Below are positions 1 through 13,371 of a stretch of DNA of 64,000 nucleotides, piece after piece. A program made the translations under genes and the position numbers. The notes below the pieces were generated by a model, which was not told where the DNA came from, searched no databases, and worked only from the letters and a program-made list of their open reading frames with translations. Each line of letters opens with the position of its first letter. Position 1 is the stretch's first letter. Origin of the DNA: Clusia tigrina (taxonomy: Eukaryota; Arthropoda; Insecta; Diptera; Clusiidae); contig OV050030.1 of the NCBI GenBank assembly GCA_920105625.2, positions 80,379,400 through 80,443,399 of the forward strand, read 5' to 3'.

Positions 1-1316
1 TAGATTTAAAGCCGAGTAAAAGGGAACCTTAAGTGCAGTACAATGGATATATACTCTGTCTGAGTGCTGCGCTTACTAGATTGTTCCGACAAAAAAAAAA
101 GTCAACTGCAATCACTACCAAAGAGAGCTCGAACCTCACCCACGACAGATAAAGCGAAAAGAACGCCCAACACTAACAAAAAGCAAAAAAATAGCAAAAA
201 ACCCAAGCCAAAGTAAGTTATCAAACTACTGGATGAGCGATACTATTTCGGAAAGAAAAAAACAAATTTGCTGCTTTGACCGTTGATGATGACGAACTTG
301 CTGAACCCTCGCACAATGGACAAGTTGATCAAAATGAGTCCGAAAAAGAAGAAGCAACTAGTCCGAAAAAAAAAGTTTGAACAAACCACCCCCTACATAC
401 GTACAAGGTGTAGAATGCATACGTACGAATGCAGACGTTAAGAAATGCGCTTACCGCTGTTGCAGACAGTAACTTCATATTTAAAATATTAACAAACAAT
501 GAAGTACGAGTTCAATCGAATGACTCGGAAACATACATAAAAATATTCAAAATGCTAAAGCAAAAAGGTACGAAGCTGTACACATTTAAACCCAAAAATT
601 AAAGGGATTTCAAAGTCATTTTTCGCAATATGCACCCCTCCGCAGACCAAGAAGAAATTAAAAATGAGCTTGGTGAAAACGGTCACAAAGTTTTAAACAT
701 AACTAACATAACTCAACGGACAACAAAAAAACCGCTACCACTGTTTAACATAGGACTAGAAACAAATACTAACAATAAAGATATTTATAGCATTAACAAA
801 TTTATGCATTGCATAGTAGTTTTTGAGGCACCTCATCATAAAAGAGAAGTCGCGCAATGCACTAAATGCAAAAAATACGGACATACAAAAAACTACTGTA
901 TAAGGGATCCAATATGTGTGAAATGCGCTGGAAAGCACCTAACAAGTGAATGTAAAAAAAAAATAACCAACGCAGCTGAAATTAAATGTGCCCTATGTGG
1001 CGGAAATCATACTGCAAACTACAAAGGCTGTGAAATATACAAAGCCATAAAAATTCCAAGGTTTCCATCTTTACGCAGAAATGATCCATTATTACTTCAG
1101 ACCAAAAATATGGATGGATCAGTAGTTAAACCAGGCGTAAGCTATGCCGAAATTGCAGGGTCGTGAAATCCAAATAAAACTGAAGAAAATACAAAAAATT
1201 GAAACGATAGTGATATTAATGAACTTAAAGACATGGTGAAATCCGTAATCACTCAAATGACTAATATGATGAATATCATTACAATGTTACTAATAAGCTT
1301 AAATGCACGAAAGTAA
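1..1316 (+). pseudogene. Jockey-like ORF1 remnant, unit 1 (5' end outside window)
   Basis: Decayed gag-like ORF1, which in Jockey elements binds the element RNA in a ribonucleoprotein. The piece 630-1166 (178 codons) is open. It holds a region like the PRE_C2HC domain (about residues 1-65) and three intact zinc knuckles: CTKCKKYGHTKNYC, CVKCAGKHLTSEC and CALCGGNHTANYKGC. Upstream, the match to the intact Jockey ORF1 at 46723 continues in other frames (KLSNYW, then NKFAAL) with stops and shifts. A TGA at 1164-1166 cuts the C-terminus. The original stop (1314-1316) lies 13 bases inside ORF2, as expected for overlapping Jockey ORFs. Confidence 0.9.
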
Positions 1317-3439
1317 TACTTTAAAAATTGTGGCTTGGAATGCAAATGGCCTAACAAAACATTATTTGGAGTTGAAGCAATTTTTGTCTGACAAGAAAAT
1401 TGATATAGCTCTAGTTTCAGAAACACATTTTACGAACAAAAGCTATTTAGTATTTCCTGGATATAAAATTTATGTGACAAATCATCCTGATGGTAAAGCT
1501 CGTGGTGGGACAGTTATCATAATAAATTCACTATAAAAACATAATGAACGGCAACCATATGCAACACCTCAAATTCAATCCACTACTGTGCAAATTGAGT
1601 GGGACAATACTCATCTCCTCAGTTTACTGTCCCCCCAGACACATAATAACGACAGAATATGATTACTACATAAATACGATTCATTGCAGCTGGAGATCTG
1701 AATGCAAAACAGACTGTCTAACCAATAAAAAAGGACGAAATCTGATTAATGCTATAAACAAAAATAACTGCAAATTTTTAAGCTTAGGTGAACCCACATA
1801 CTGGCCAACAGATAGGAAAAAGATACCAGATCTAATTGACTTTAGCATAACAAAAAACATAAAGTGTAACCAATTAAAAATTAAAACTTGTTTTGAACTT
1901 TCTTCAGACCATTCTCCGATAATACTTAACTACACAACTGACATCAAACCCATAGAACCAATAGACAAGATTTTTAACCACAAAACAAACTGGAATGAGT
2001 ATAGACAGCATATTGAAAATCAACTGAATATGTCTATCACACTGAAAACACAATTAAACATTGAACGTGCCATTATTGACTTCAACGATGTGGTCCTAGA
2101 CGCAGGAATTAAACCAAGCCAACAGCATAAATTTAGAGGAAATAAACCTACAACGTATCTTTTCATAAGAAAGCAAATTATTGAGAAGAGGAAGCTGAGA
2201 AAGAGGTGGCAGCTAACTAGATCGCCTGAGGATAAACACAATTTAAATATAGCCTGCAAAAAACTCAAGAAAATATTAACTAAAAGACAAAATATAGAAG
2301 TTGTAAATTACCTAAAAAACTTGACGCCTACCCAGGATACTAACTATTCATTATGGAAATGTACAAAGAAATTAAAAACTCAGATAAGGTATCAGCCACC
2401 ACTACCGAAAGATGACAACTCGTTAGCTACTACCAATGAAGAAAAAGCACCAACATTGGCTAAATACTTTGAAAAAGTCCTATCAAATGACAAAGATAAA
2501 TATATTGAAATTTGCAATGACTTAAATATAGACATTACAACCAAAATAAAGAAAACAAACACAACAGAAATAATTAATTGAATTAAAAATTAAGTAAACC
2601 ACAAAAATACGATATGTTGACAGGCAAAGCACTCGCTGAGCTACCTACTGTAGTTTTTAATTACTAAAGAAATGTTATCAACTCAATGTTCCGACTACAA
2701 TTTTTTTCCCAAAGTATGGAAAGTTATTATTGCACTACCGAAGCAGGGAAAATATGCTACAACTGCTTCGTCGTATAGTCCAATTAGCCTACTTCCCTTA
2801 ATTTCTAAAGTTGCTGAAAAACTATTACATGATAGACTTAGCCAGATCCTTGACAATAAAAACATTATACCAAATCATCAATTCGTCTTCAGAAAACGAT
2901 ATTCAACGATTGAACAGATATAATATAAGAAGTACTGCGTTGCTGTATTCTTGGACGTTGCAAAAGCATCTGACAAAGTATGGCATAAATTACTGCTGCA
3001 TAAACTGAAGACGATGCTGCCACTTGACTACTATTTGATTGTTGAAAGTTATCTTAGTGATCCTTACTTTTTCGTCAAATATAATGAAGAGTGTTTATCT
3101 ATTCATCTTCAACAGCTGGTGTTCCTCAAGGGAGTTTTTTAGGACCACTGCTATATGTTATATTTACCTCAGGTATACCACTTCCAAAAGAACTGAATAC
3201 CACAATTGCTACCTTTGCTGACGACACAAATCTAAATACTGCGACTGCAAATCTGAAGATATACACATATAATGTTAAGGAATAAATATGACAAGAATTG
3301 ACGAAGAGATAAAAAATCCACAAAATACTACGATACACTGCATGGGCATAAGAACGAAGAAATAAACGAGTTGCTACATCTAGAAGAAACCTCCATGCGC
3401 CGTATAAAGAGAACTCGACCAAACGACCTACTGAACTAG
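1303..3439 (+). pseudogene. Jockey-like ORF2 (endonuclease-RT) remnant, unit 1
   Basis: Dead APE-type endonuclease plus reverse transcriptase. 1303-1536 encodes the endonuclease start (VAWNANGL, SETHFTNKSY, GGTVIII) and ends at a TAA made by a one-base deletion. An 11-bp deletion near 1678 joins two frames, giving an open stretch at 1544-2581 with VYCPP, the GEPTYWPTDR block and SSDHSPIIL, but the GDxNAKH catalytic block is damaged. RT pieces follow: SYSPISLLP, FLDVAKASDKVWH, AGVPQGSFLGP and FADDT. Behind FADDT about 150 codons are missing compared with the intact Jockey ORF2. The extreme C-terminus (IDEEIKK to PNDLLN) is still recognisable. Confidence 0.9.
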
Positions 3440-3507
3440 GAAATCCAGCCTACATATATTAGTAGTAGTATTATAAATGTAAATGTAAATTATTATTATT
3501 AATGTAA

Positions 3508-3643
<136 letters not shown>

Positions 3644-4347
3644 TAGGGTGGGCCAATTTCAAAGCCAGCCCCTAGGATGATTCTATGGACAATTCTAAGC
3701 GACTTTGGTGAAGGAACCATAGGTCTATCTCGATTTTCGAGTCTCCCACTTTTCAATCAATTTTACCGAAAAACTTGTAATTTTTCTCGGAAAAAAGACA
3801 AAAAATAGTTAAAATATGCATGAAACGCCCTCTGGCGGTGGTCATGGGTAAAAATAAATATCAGAAATGAATTCTCGACCCCGAAAACCTCCCATATACA
3901 CATAAAAAAGATAATATAACGATGAATAAAAAATCGAATTTTGAATCAAAATGATGTTATAGGGAAAAAATCATTTTTTGAAAAGACCTTTAAACGAAAG
4001 TGCAAGTTTTCAATAAAGTGTCTAGTTCTGTTTAGATAAACTAAATACTTATAATAACTAATTTATAATTTAATAAAAGTGATAAAGAAACAATCAAACA
4101 AAGGAACTGTTATATACATATATCAGTTAAAAGTTGAAAGAAACAAGAAATAAAGTAATCCCGGTTGTGTGTGGTGTTGCCACAGTGGACTCTGGCCATA
4201 GTAAGTGATTAGAGTTACCACACCAAAATTTTGTTTTTCGTGATATTTTACATACTTTATAATAATAAATAAGATTAAAATATAGCAAAAATAATAATAA
4301 ATAAAATTTTTTAAAAACTAATAAACAAAGTATAGTCGGTAATCGCC

Positions 4348-5981
4348 ATGAGTGTGCAGCGCCCTCCCCCGTGGGAGAGAACGAGATCTATGAGCGAGTC
4401 ACTCCACTCTTCGTGGAGTGCACATGGCAAACCTCCAATAATGTCCTGCTCCAGTATAGCAGTGGATTGTGCGACAACTACAACAAATTCGTCAGCAACA
4501 AAAACATCCGCATTCTCTACGTACGGTACAACAACTACATTCTCGACTACAACTGCGACATCAACATGTTGTTCTGCCTGTGTGCAAATTCCGCCAAAAG
4601 GCGTGCTGGTAAGTCAATTTGGCTCCTTGGCACCACAGGATCTACTTCTATTTCATCGGAGGTCGGGTAGATTTAAAACCGAGTAAAAGGGAACCTTAAG
4701 TGCAGTACAATGGATATATACTCTGGCTGAGTGCTGCGCTTACTAGATTGTTCCGACAAAATAAAAAGTCAACTGCAATCGCTACCAAAGAGAGCTCGAA
4801 CCTCACCCACGACAGATAAAGCGAAAAGAACGCCCAACACTAACAAAAAGCAAAAAAATAGCAAAAAACCCAAGCCAAAGTAAGTTATCAAACTACTGGT
4901 TGAGCGATACTATTTCGGAAAGAAAAAAACAAATTTGCTGCTTTGACCGTTGATGATGACGAACTTGCTGAACCCTCGCACAATGGACAAGTGGATCAAA
5001 ATGAGTCCGAAAAAGAAGAAGCAACTAGTCCGAAAAAAAAAGTTTGAACAAACCACCCCCTACATACGTACAGGTGTAGAATGCATACGTACGAATGCAG
5101 ACGTTAAGAAATGCGCTTACCGCTGTTGCAGACAGTAACTTCATATTTAAAATATTAACAAACAATGAAGTACGAGTTCAATCGAATGACTCGGAAACAT
5201 ACATAAAAATATTCAAAATGCTAAAGCAAAAATGTACGAAGCTGTACACATTTAAACCCAAAAATTAAAGGGATTTCAAAGTCATTTTTCGCAATATGCA
5301 CCCTTCCGCAGACCAAGAAGAAATTAAAAATGAGCTTGGTGAAAACGGTCACAAAGTTTTAAACATAACTAACATAACTCAACGGACAACAAAAAAACCG
5401 CTACCACTGTTTAACATAGAACTAGAAACAAATACTAACAATAAAGATATTTATAGCATTAACAAATTTATGCATTGCATAGTAGTTTTTGAGGCACCTC
5501 ATCATAAAAAAAGTCGCGCAATGCACTAAATGCAAAAAATACGGACATACAAAAAACTACTGTATAAGGGATCCAGTATGTGTGAAATGCGCTGGAAAGC
5601 ACCTAACAAGTGAATGTAAAAAAAAAAATAATCAACGCAGCTGAAATTTAATGTGCCCTATGTGGCGGAAATCATACTGCAAACTACAAAGGCTGTGAAA
5701 TATACAAAGCCATAAAAATTCAAAGGTTTCCATCTTTACGCAGAAATGATCCATTATTACTTCAGACCAAAAATATGGATGGATCAGTAGTTAAACCAGG
5801 CGTAAGCTATGCCGAAATTGCAGGGTCGTGAAATCCAAATAAAACTGAAGAAAATACAAAAAATTGAAACGATAGTGATATTAATGAACTTAAAGACATG
5901 GTGAAATCCGTAATCACTCAAATGACTAATATGATGACTATCATTACAATGTTACTAATAAGCTTAAATGCACGAAAGTAA
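4348..5981 (+). pseudogene. Jockey-like ORF1 remnant, unit 2
   Basis: The start ATG gives MSVQRPP, matching MSVIRSP of the intact Jockey ORF1 at 46723. The first 112 codons are Ser/Thr-rich and end at a TAA. Later homology (KLSNYWL, then NKFAAL) lies in shifted frames. The zinc-knuckle region opens at 5296, but a two-base deletion near 5509 shifts the frame just before knuckle 1, and an extra TAA sits near 5650. A second open frame (4371-4670) overlaps the N-terminus. Confidence 0.9.
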
Positions 5982-8081
5982 TACTTTAAAAATTGTGGCT
6001 TGGAATGCAAATGGCCTAACAAAAAATTATTTGGAGTTGAAGCAATTTTTGTCTGACAAGAAAATTGATATAGCTCTAGTTTCAGAAACACATTTTACGA
6101 ACAAAAGCTATTTAGTATTTCCTGGATATAAAATTTATGTGACAAATCATCCTGATGGTAAAGCTCGTGGTGGGACAGTTATCATAATAAATTCACTATT
6201 AAAACATAATGAACGGCAACCATATGCAACACCTCAAATTCAATCCACTACTGTGCAAATTTAGTGGGACAATACTCATCTCCTCAGTTTACTGTCCCCC
6301 CAGACACATAATACCGACAGAATATGATTACTACATAAATACGCTTGGCGTAAGATTCATTGCAGCTGGAGATCTGAATGCAAAACAGACTGTCTAACCA
6401 ATAAAAAAGGACGAAATCTGATTAATGCTATAAACAAAAATAACTGCAAATTTTTAAGCTTAGGTGAACCCACATACTGGCCAACAGATAGGAAAAAGAT
6501 ACCAGATCTAATTGACTTTAGCATAACAAAAAACATAAAGTGTAACCAATTAAAAATTAAAACTTGTTTTGAACTTTCTTCAGACCATTCTCCGATAATA
6601 CTTAACTACACAACTGACATCAAACCCATAGAACCAAGACAAGATTTTTAACCACAAAACAAACTGGAATGAGTATAGACAGCATATTGAAAATCAACTG
6701 AATATGTCTATCACACTGAAAACACAATTAAACATTGAACGTGCCATTATTGACTTCAACGATGTGGTCCTAGACGCAGGAATTAAACCAAGCCAACAGC
6801 ATAAATTTAGAGGAAATAAACCTACAACGTATGTTTTAATAAGAAAGTAAATTATTGAGAAGAGGAAGCTGAGAAAGAGGTGGCAGCTAACTAGATCGCC
6901 TGAGGATAAACACAATTTAAATATAGCCTGCAAAAAACTCAAGAAAATTACCTAAAAAACTTGACGCCTACCCAGGATACTAACTATTCATTATGGAAAT
7001 GTACAAAGAAATTAAAAACTCAGATAAGGTATCAGCCACCACTACCGAAAGATGACAACTCGTGAGCTACTACCAATGAAGAAAAAGCACCAACATTGGC
7101 TAAATACTTTGAAAAAGTCCTATCAAATGACAAAGATAAATATATTGAAATTTGCAATGACTTAAATATAGACATTACAACCAAAATAAAGAAAACAAAC
7201 ACAACAGAAATAATTAATTGAATTAAAAATTAAGTAAACCACAAAAATACGATATGTTGACAGGCAAAGCACTCGCTGAGCTACCTACTGTAGTTTTTAA
7301 TTACTAAAGAAATGTTATCAACTCAATGTTCCGACTACAATTTTTTTCCCAGTATGGAAAGTTATTATTGCACTACCGAAGCAGGGAAAATATGCTACAA
7401 CTGATTCGTCGTATAGTCCAATTAGCCTACTTCCCTTAATTTCTAAAGTTGCTGAAAAACTATTACATGATAGACTTAGCCAGATCCTTGACAATAAAAA
7501 CATTATACCAAATCATCAATTCGTCTTCAGAAAACGATATTCAACGATTGAACAGATATAATATAAGAAGTACTGCGTTGCTGTATTCTTGGACGTTGCA
7601 AAAGCATCTGACAAAGTATGGCATAAATTACTGCTGCATAAACTGAAGACGATGCTGCCACTTGACTACTATTTGATTGTTGAAAGTTATCTTAGTGATC
7701 CTTACTTTTACGTCAAATATAATGAAGAGTGTTCATCTATTCATCTTCAACAGCTGGAGTTCCTCAAGGGAGTTTTTTAGGACCACTGCTATATGTTATA
7801 TTTACCTCAGGTATACCACTTCCAAAAGAACTGAATACCACAATTGCTACCTTTGCTGACGACACAAATCTAAATACTGCGACTGCAAATCTGAAGATAT
7901 ACACAGATAATGTTAAGGAATAAATATGACAAGAATTGACGAAGAGATAAAAAAGATATCCACAAAATACTACGATACACTGCATGGGCATAAGAACGAA
8001 GAAATAAACGAGTTGCTACATCTAGAAGAAACCTCCATGCGCCGTTTAAAGAGAACTCGACCAAACGACCTACTGAACTAG
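5968..8081 (+). pseudogene. Jockey-like ORF2 remnant, unit 2
   Basis: Same domain order and shared lesions as the other units. Its own defects are a TAG at about 6262 in the endonuclease, a two-base loss near 6637, a TAA at about 6848, a ~35-bp deletion near 6949 and a two-base loss near 7352 at the start of the RT. The RT blocks from SLLPLIS to FADDT are visible at 7420-7875. Confidence 0.9.
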
Positions 8082-8238
8082 GAAATCCAGCCTACACATA
8101 TTAGTAGTAGTATTATAAATGTAAATGTAAATTATTATTATAGATATAATTTTTATTATAATTGATCATAAATTGTTATTATAATATAATTATAGAGAAT
8201 TATTATTATTAATGTAAAAAAAATAAAAAATAAAAAAA

Positions 8239-8241
8239 ATA

Positions 8242-8309
<68 letters not shown>

Positions 8310-8310
8310 T
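8239..8310. repeat. (TA)n tail of unit 2
   Basis: Short TA tract (about 70 bp), preceded by an A-rich run instead of the TAAATATATA start of other units. Confidence 0.95.
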
Positions 8311-9013
8311 AGGGTGGGCCAATTTCCAAGCCAGCCCCTAGGATGATTCTATGGACAATTCTAAGCGACTTTGGTTAAGGAACCCTAGGTCTATCTCGAT
8401 TTTCGAGTCTCCCACTTTTCAATCAATTTTACCGAAAAACTTGTAATTTTTCTCGGAAAAAAGACAAAAAATAGTTAAAATATGCATGAAACGCCCTCTG
8501 GCGGTGGTCATAGGTAAAAATAAAGATCAGAAATGAATTCTCGACCCCGAAAACCTCCCATATACACATAAAAAAGATAATATAACGATGAAAAAAAAAT
8601 CAAATTTTGAATCAAAATGATGTTATAGGGAAAAAATCATTTTTTGAAAAGACCTTTAAACGATAGTGCAAGTTTTCAATAAAGTGTCTAGTTCTGTTTA
8701 GATAAACTAAATACTTATAATAACTAATTTATAATTTAATAAAAGTGATAAAGAAACAATCAAACAAAGGAACTGTTATATACATATATCAGTTAAAAGT
8801 TGAAAGAAACAACAAATAAAATAATCCCGGTTGTGTGTGGTGTTGCCACAGTGGACTCTGGCCATAGTAAGTGATTAGAGTTACCACACCAAAATTTTGT
8901 TTTTCGTGATATTTTACATACTTTATAATAATAAATAAGATTAAAATATAGCAAAAATAATAATAAATAAAATTTTTAAAAAACTAATAAACAAAGTATG
9001 GTCGGTAATCGCC

Positions 9014-10651
9014 ATGAGTGTGCAGCGCTCTCCCCCGTGGGAGAGAACGAGGTCTATGAGCGAGTCACTCCACTCTTCGTGGAGTGCACATGGCAAACCT
9101 CCAATAATGTCCTGCTCCAGTATAGCAGTGGATTGTGCGACAACTACAACAAATTCGTGAGCAACAAAAACATCCGCATTCTCTACGTACGGTACAACAA
9201 CTACATTCTCGACTACAACTGCGACATCAACATGTTGTTCTCCCTGTGTGCAAATTCCGCCAAAAGGCATGCTGGTAAGTCAATTTGGCTCCTTGGCACC
9301 ACAGGATCTACTTCTATTTCTTCGGAGGTCGGGTAGATTTAAAGCCGAGTAAAAGGGAACCTTAAGTGCAGTACAATGGATATATACTCTGTCTGAGTGC
9401 TGCGCTTACTAGATTGTTCCGACAAAAAAAAAAAGTCAACTGCAATCGCTACCAAAGAGAGCTCGAACCTCACCCACGACAGATAAAGCGAAAAGAACGC
9501 CCAACACTAACAAAAAGCAAAAAAATAGCAAAAAACCCAAGCCAAAGTAAGTTATCAAACTACTGGTTGAGCGATACTATTTCGGAAAGAAAAAAACAAA
9601 TTTGCTGCTTTGACCGTTGATGATGACGAACTTGCTGAACCCTCGCACAATGGACAAGTTGATCAAGATGAGTCCGAAAAAGAAGAAGCAACTAGTCCGA
9701 AAAAAAAGGTTGAACAAACCACCCCCTACATACGTACAAGGTGTAGAATGCATACGTACGAATGCAGACGTTAAGAAATGCGCTTACCGCTGTTGCAGAC
9801 AGTAACTTCATATTTAAAATATTAACAAACAATGAAGTACGAGTTCAATCGAATGACTCGGAAACATACATAAAAATATTCAAAATGCTAAAGCAAAAAG
9901 GTACGAAGCTGTACACATTTAAACCCAAAAATTAAAGGGATTTCAAAGTCATTTTTCGCAATATGCACCCCTCCGCAGACCAAGAAGAAATTAAAAATGA
10001 GCTTGGTGAAAACGGTCACAAAGTTTTAAACATAACTAACATAACTCAACGGACAACAAAAAAACCGCTACCACTGTTTAACATAGAACTAGAAACAAAT
10101 ACTAACAATAAAGATATTTATAGCATTAACAAATTTATGCATTGCATAGTAGTTTTTGAGGCACCTCATCATAAAAGAGAAGTCGCGCAATGCACTAAAT
10201 GCAAAAAATACGGACATACAAAAAACTACTGTATAAGGGATCCAGTATGTGTGAAATGCGCTGGAAAGCACCTAACAAGTGAATGTAAAAAAAAAAATAA
10301 CCAACGCAGCTGAAATTAAATGTGCCCTATGTGGCGGAAATCATACTGCAAACTACAAATATGTGCTGTGAAATATACAAAGCCATAAAAATTCAAAGGT
10401 TTCCATCTTTACGCAGAAATGATCCATTATTACTTCAGACCAAAAATATGGATGGATCAGTAGTTAAAGGCGTAAGCTATGCCGAAATTGCAGGGTCGTG
10501 AAATCCAAATAAAACTGAAGAAAATACAAAAAATTGAAACGATAGTGATATTAATGAACTTAAAGACATGGTGAAATCCGTAATCACTCAAATGACTAAT
10601 ATGATGAATATCATTACAATGTTACTAATAAGCTTAAATGCACGAAAGTAA
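9014..10651 (+). pseudogene. Jockey-like ORF1 remnant, unit 3
   Basis: In the N-terminal Ser/Thr frame a C-to-G change makes a TGA at about 9158 (TCA AGC region), while the overlapping frame at 8998-9336 stays open. The zinc-knuckle frame opens at 9963 and breaks in an 11-A run near 10287. A four-base insertion near 10360 and a three-base loss near 10468 follow. Confidence 0.88.
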
Positions 10652-12715
10652 TACTTTAAAAATTGTGGCTTGGAATGCAAATGGCCTAACAAAACATTAT
10701 TTGGAGTTGAAGCAATTTTTGTCTGACAAGAAAATTGATATAGCTCTAGTTTCAGAAACACATTTTACGAACAAAAGCTATTTAGTATTTCCTGGATATA
10801 AAATTTATGTGACAAATCATCCTGATGGTAAAGCTCGTGGTGGGACAGTTATCATAATAAATTCACTATTAAAACATAATGAACGGCAACCATATGCAAC
10901 ACCTCAAATTCGATCCACTACTGTGCAAATTGAGTGGGACAATACTCATCTCCTCAGTTTACTGTCCCCCCAGACACATAATAACGACAGAATATGATTA
11001 CTACATAAATACGCTTGGCGTAAGATTCATTGCAGCTGGAGATCTGAATGCAAAACAGACTGTCTAACCAATAAAAAAGGACGAAATTTGATTAATGCTA
11101 TAAACAAAAATAACTGCAAATTTTTAAGCTTAGATGAACCCACATACTGCCCAACAGATAGAAAAAAGATACCAGATCTAATTGACTTTAGCATAACAAA
11201 AAACATAAAGTGTAACCAATTAAAAATTAAAACTTGTTTTGAACTTTCTTCAGACCATTCTCCGATAATACTTAACTACACAACTGACATCAAACCCATA
11301 GAACCAATAGACAAGATTTTTAACCACAAAACAAACTGGAATGAGTATAGACAGCATATTGAAAATCAACTGAATATGTCTATCACACTGAAAACACAAT
11401 TAAACATTGAACGTGCCATTATTGACTGCAACGATGTGGTCCTAGACGCAGGAATTAAACCAAGCTAACAGCATAAATTTAGAGGAAATAAACCTACAAC
11501 GTATCTTTTCATAAGAAAGCAAATTATTGAGAAGAGGAAGCTGAGAAAGAGGTGGCAGCTAACTAGATCGCCTGAGGATAAACACTTAAAAAACTTGACG
11601 CCTACCCAGGATACTAACTATTCATTATGGAAATGTACAAAGAAATTAAAATCTCAGATAAGGTATCAGCCACCACTACCGAAAGATGACAACTCGTGAG
11701 CTACTACCAATGAAGAAAAAGCACCAACATTGGCTAAATACTTTGGAAAAGTCCTATCAAATGACAAAGATAAATATATTGAAATTTGCAATGACTTAAA
11801 TATAGACATTACAACCAAAATAAAGAAAACAAACGCAACAGAAACAATTAATTGAATTAAAAATTAAGTAAACCACAAAAATACGATATGTTGACAGGCA
11901 AAGCACTCGCTGAGCTACCTACTGTAGTTTTTAATTACTAAAGAAATGTTATCAACTCAATGTTCCGACTACAATTTTTTTCCCAAAGTATGGAAAGTTA
12001 TTATTGCACTACCGAAGCAGGGAAAATATGCTACAACTGCTTCGTCGTATAGTCCAATTAGCCTACTTCCCTTAATTTCTAAAGTTGCTGAAAACTATTA
12101 CATGATAGACTTAGCCAGATCCTTGACAATAAAAACATTATACCAAATCATCAATTCGTCTTCAGAAAACGACATTCAACGATTGAACAGATATAATATA
12201 AGAAGTACTGCGTTGCTGTATTCTTGGACGTTGCAAAAGCATCTGACAAAGTATGGCATAAATTACTGCTGCATAAACTGAAGACGATGCTGCCACTTGA
12301 CTACTATTTGATTGTTGAAAGTTATCTTAGTGATCCTTACTTTTTCGTCAAATATAATGAAGAGTGTTTATCTATTCATCTTCAACAGCTGGAGTTCCTC
12401 AAGGGAGTTTTTTAGGACCACTGCTATATGTTATATTTACCTCAGGTATACCACTTCCAAAAGAACTGAATACCACAATTGCTACCTTTGCTGACGACAC
12501 AAATCTAAATACTGCGACTGCAAATCTGAAGATATACACAGATAATGTTAAGGAATAAATATGACAAGAATTGACGAAGAGATAAAAAAGATATCCACAA
12601 AATACTACGATACACTGCATAGGCATAAGAACGAAGAAATAAACGAGTTGCTATATCTAGAAGAAACCTCCATGCGCCGTTTAAAGAGAACTCGACCAAA
12701 CGACCTACTGAACTA
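10638..12715 (+). pseudogene. Jockey-like ORF2 remnant, unit 3
   Basis: Specific defects are a TAA at about 11466, a ~75-bp deletion near 11585 (linker between endonuclease and RT) and a one-base loss near 12092 that fuses two RT frames into a 111-codon open stretch (11946-12281). The ORF2 stop is TAA rather than the TAG of other units. RT motifs AGVPQGSFLGP and FADDT are at about 12385-12505. Confidence 0.88.
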
Positions 12716-12742
12716 AGAAATCCAGCCTACACATATTAGTAG

Positions 12743-12762
12743 TAGGTAGGTAGGTAGGTAGG
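12743..12762. repeat. (GTAG)n microsatellite
   Basis: About four GTAG/TAGG repeats. On the minus strand this is the CTAC-repeat 3' tail of the inserted non-LTR fragment at 12746-13206. Confidence 0.85.
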
Positions 12763-13206
12763 AGTGGCCGCCCAGTTTGCCAAAAGCACACTTGAGCACA
12801 CATAATGGCCCATTGTGATACCACGGTGTGGCGCCGTTCAAGCACTGACTAAAAAGGTTCCAATACTTGGGATGGTGATAGTCAGCGCAAGGACAGCGCC
12901 TGGAAAGGCACGACTCCCCCGTCATGTTTCAGGAAACCATCCTGATACTTTGATGAACCTGGCTATGTCCCTAATATTAATGGATGACAGCTCTGTCAGG
13001 CTTGTAAGAAATGGGGCACCGAAGGTGCGAATTCTTCTTCTGCTCAAGGATGGGCAGTGGCATAAGAGGTGGAAAACCGTCTTGGCCTCCTCCTCGAAGC
13101 CACAGCCTCGGCAAAAGTCATTTGAGGGTAGGCCCAGTCTTTCTGCGTGCTGTCCCATTATGCAGTGGCCGGTCAAAACCGACACAGTTGTCGACAGTGA
13201 TACGCG
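12746..13206 (-). mobile_element. 5'-truncated non-LTR element (R1/LOA- or I-like) inserted in unit 3
   Basis: 461-bp insertion flanked by a 13-bp target duplication ATATTAGTAGTAG (12733-12745 and 13207-13219). The other array units show the empty site. On the minus strand it contains the end of an ORF2, a ~0.15 kb 3' UTR and a CTAC-repeat tail, which is a typical target-primed, 5'-truncated insertion of a different clade from the host unit. Confidence 0.88.
12922..13206 (-). pseudogene. C-terminal fragment of ORF2 of an inserted non-LTR element
   Basis: Encodes the post-RNase H C-terminal region seen in R1/LOA/I-type elements: LTGHC, then GQHAERLGL, CRGCG and LLCHCPSL. These form the conserved Cys/His cluster. 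It ends with VSGWFPET and a TGA. Only about 90 codons survive, so there is no catalytic domain. The exact clade cannot be fixed from this piece. Confidence 0.8.
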
Positions 13207-13255
13207 ATATTAGTAGTAGTATTATAAATGTAAATGTAAATTATTATTATTAATG

Positions 13256-13371
<116 letters not shown>

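Noticed and set aside
4371..4670. Cys-containing frame overlapping ORF1 as a host secreted-protein gene
   Set aside because: No family recognised, no signal peptide, present in every array unit; kept only as a finding, not as a gene.
12815..13213. Plus-strand 132-codon frame in the unit 3 insertion
   Set aside because: Shadow of the minus-strand C-terminal Cys/His domain of the inserted non-LTR element.
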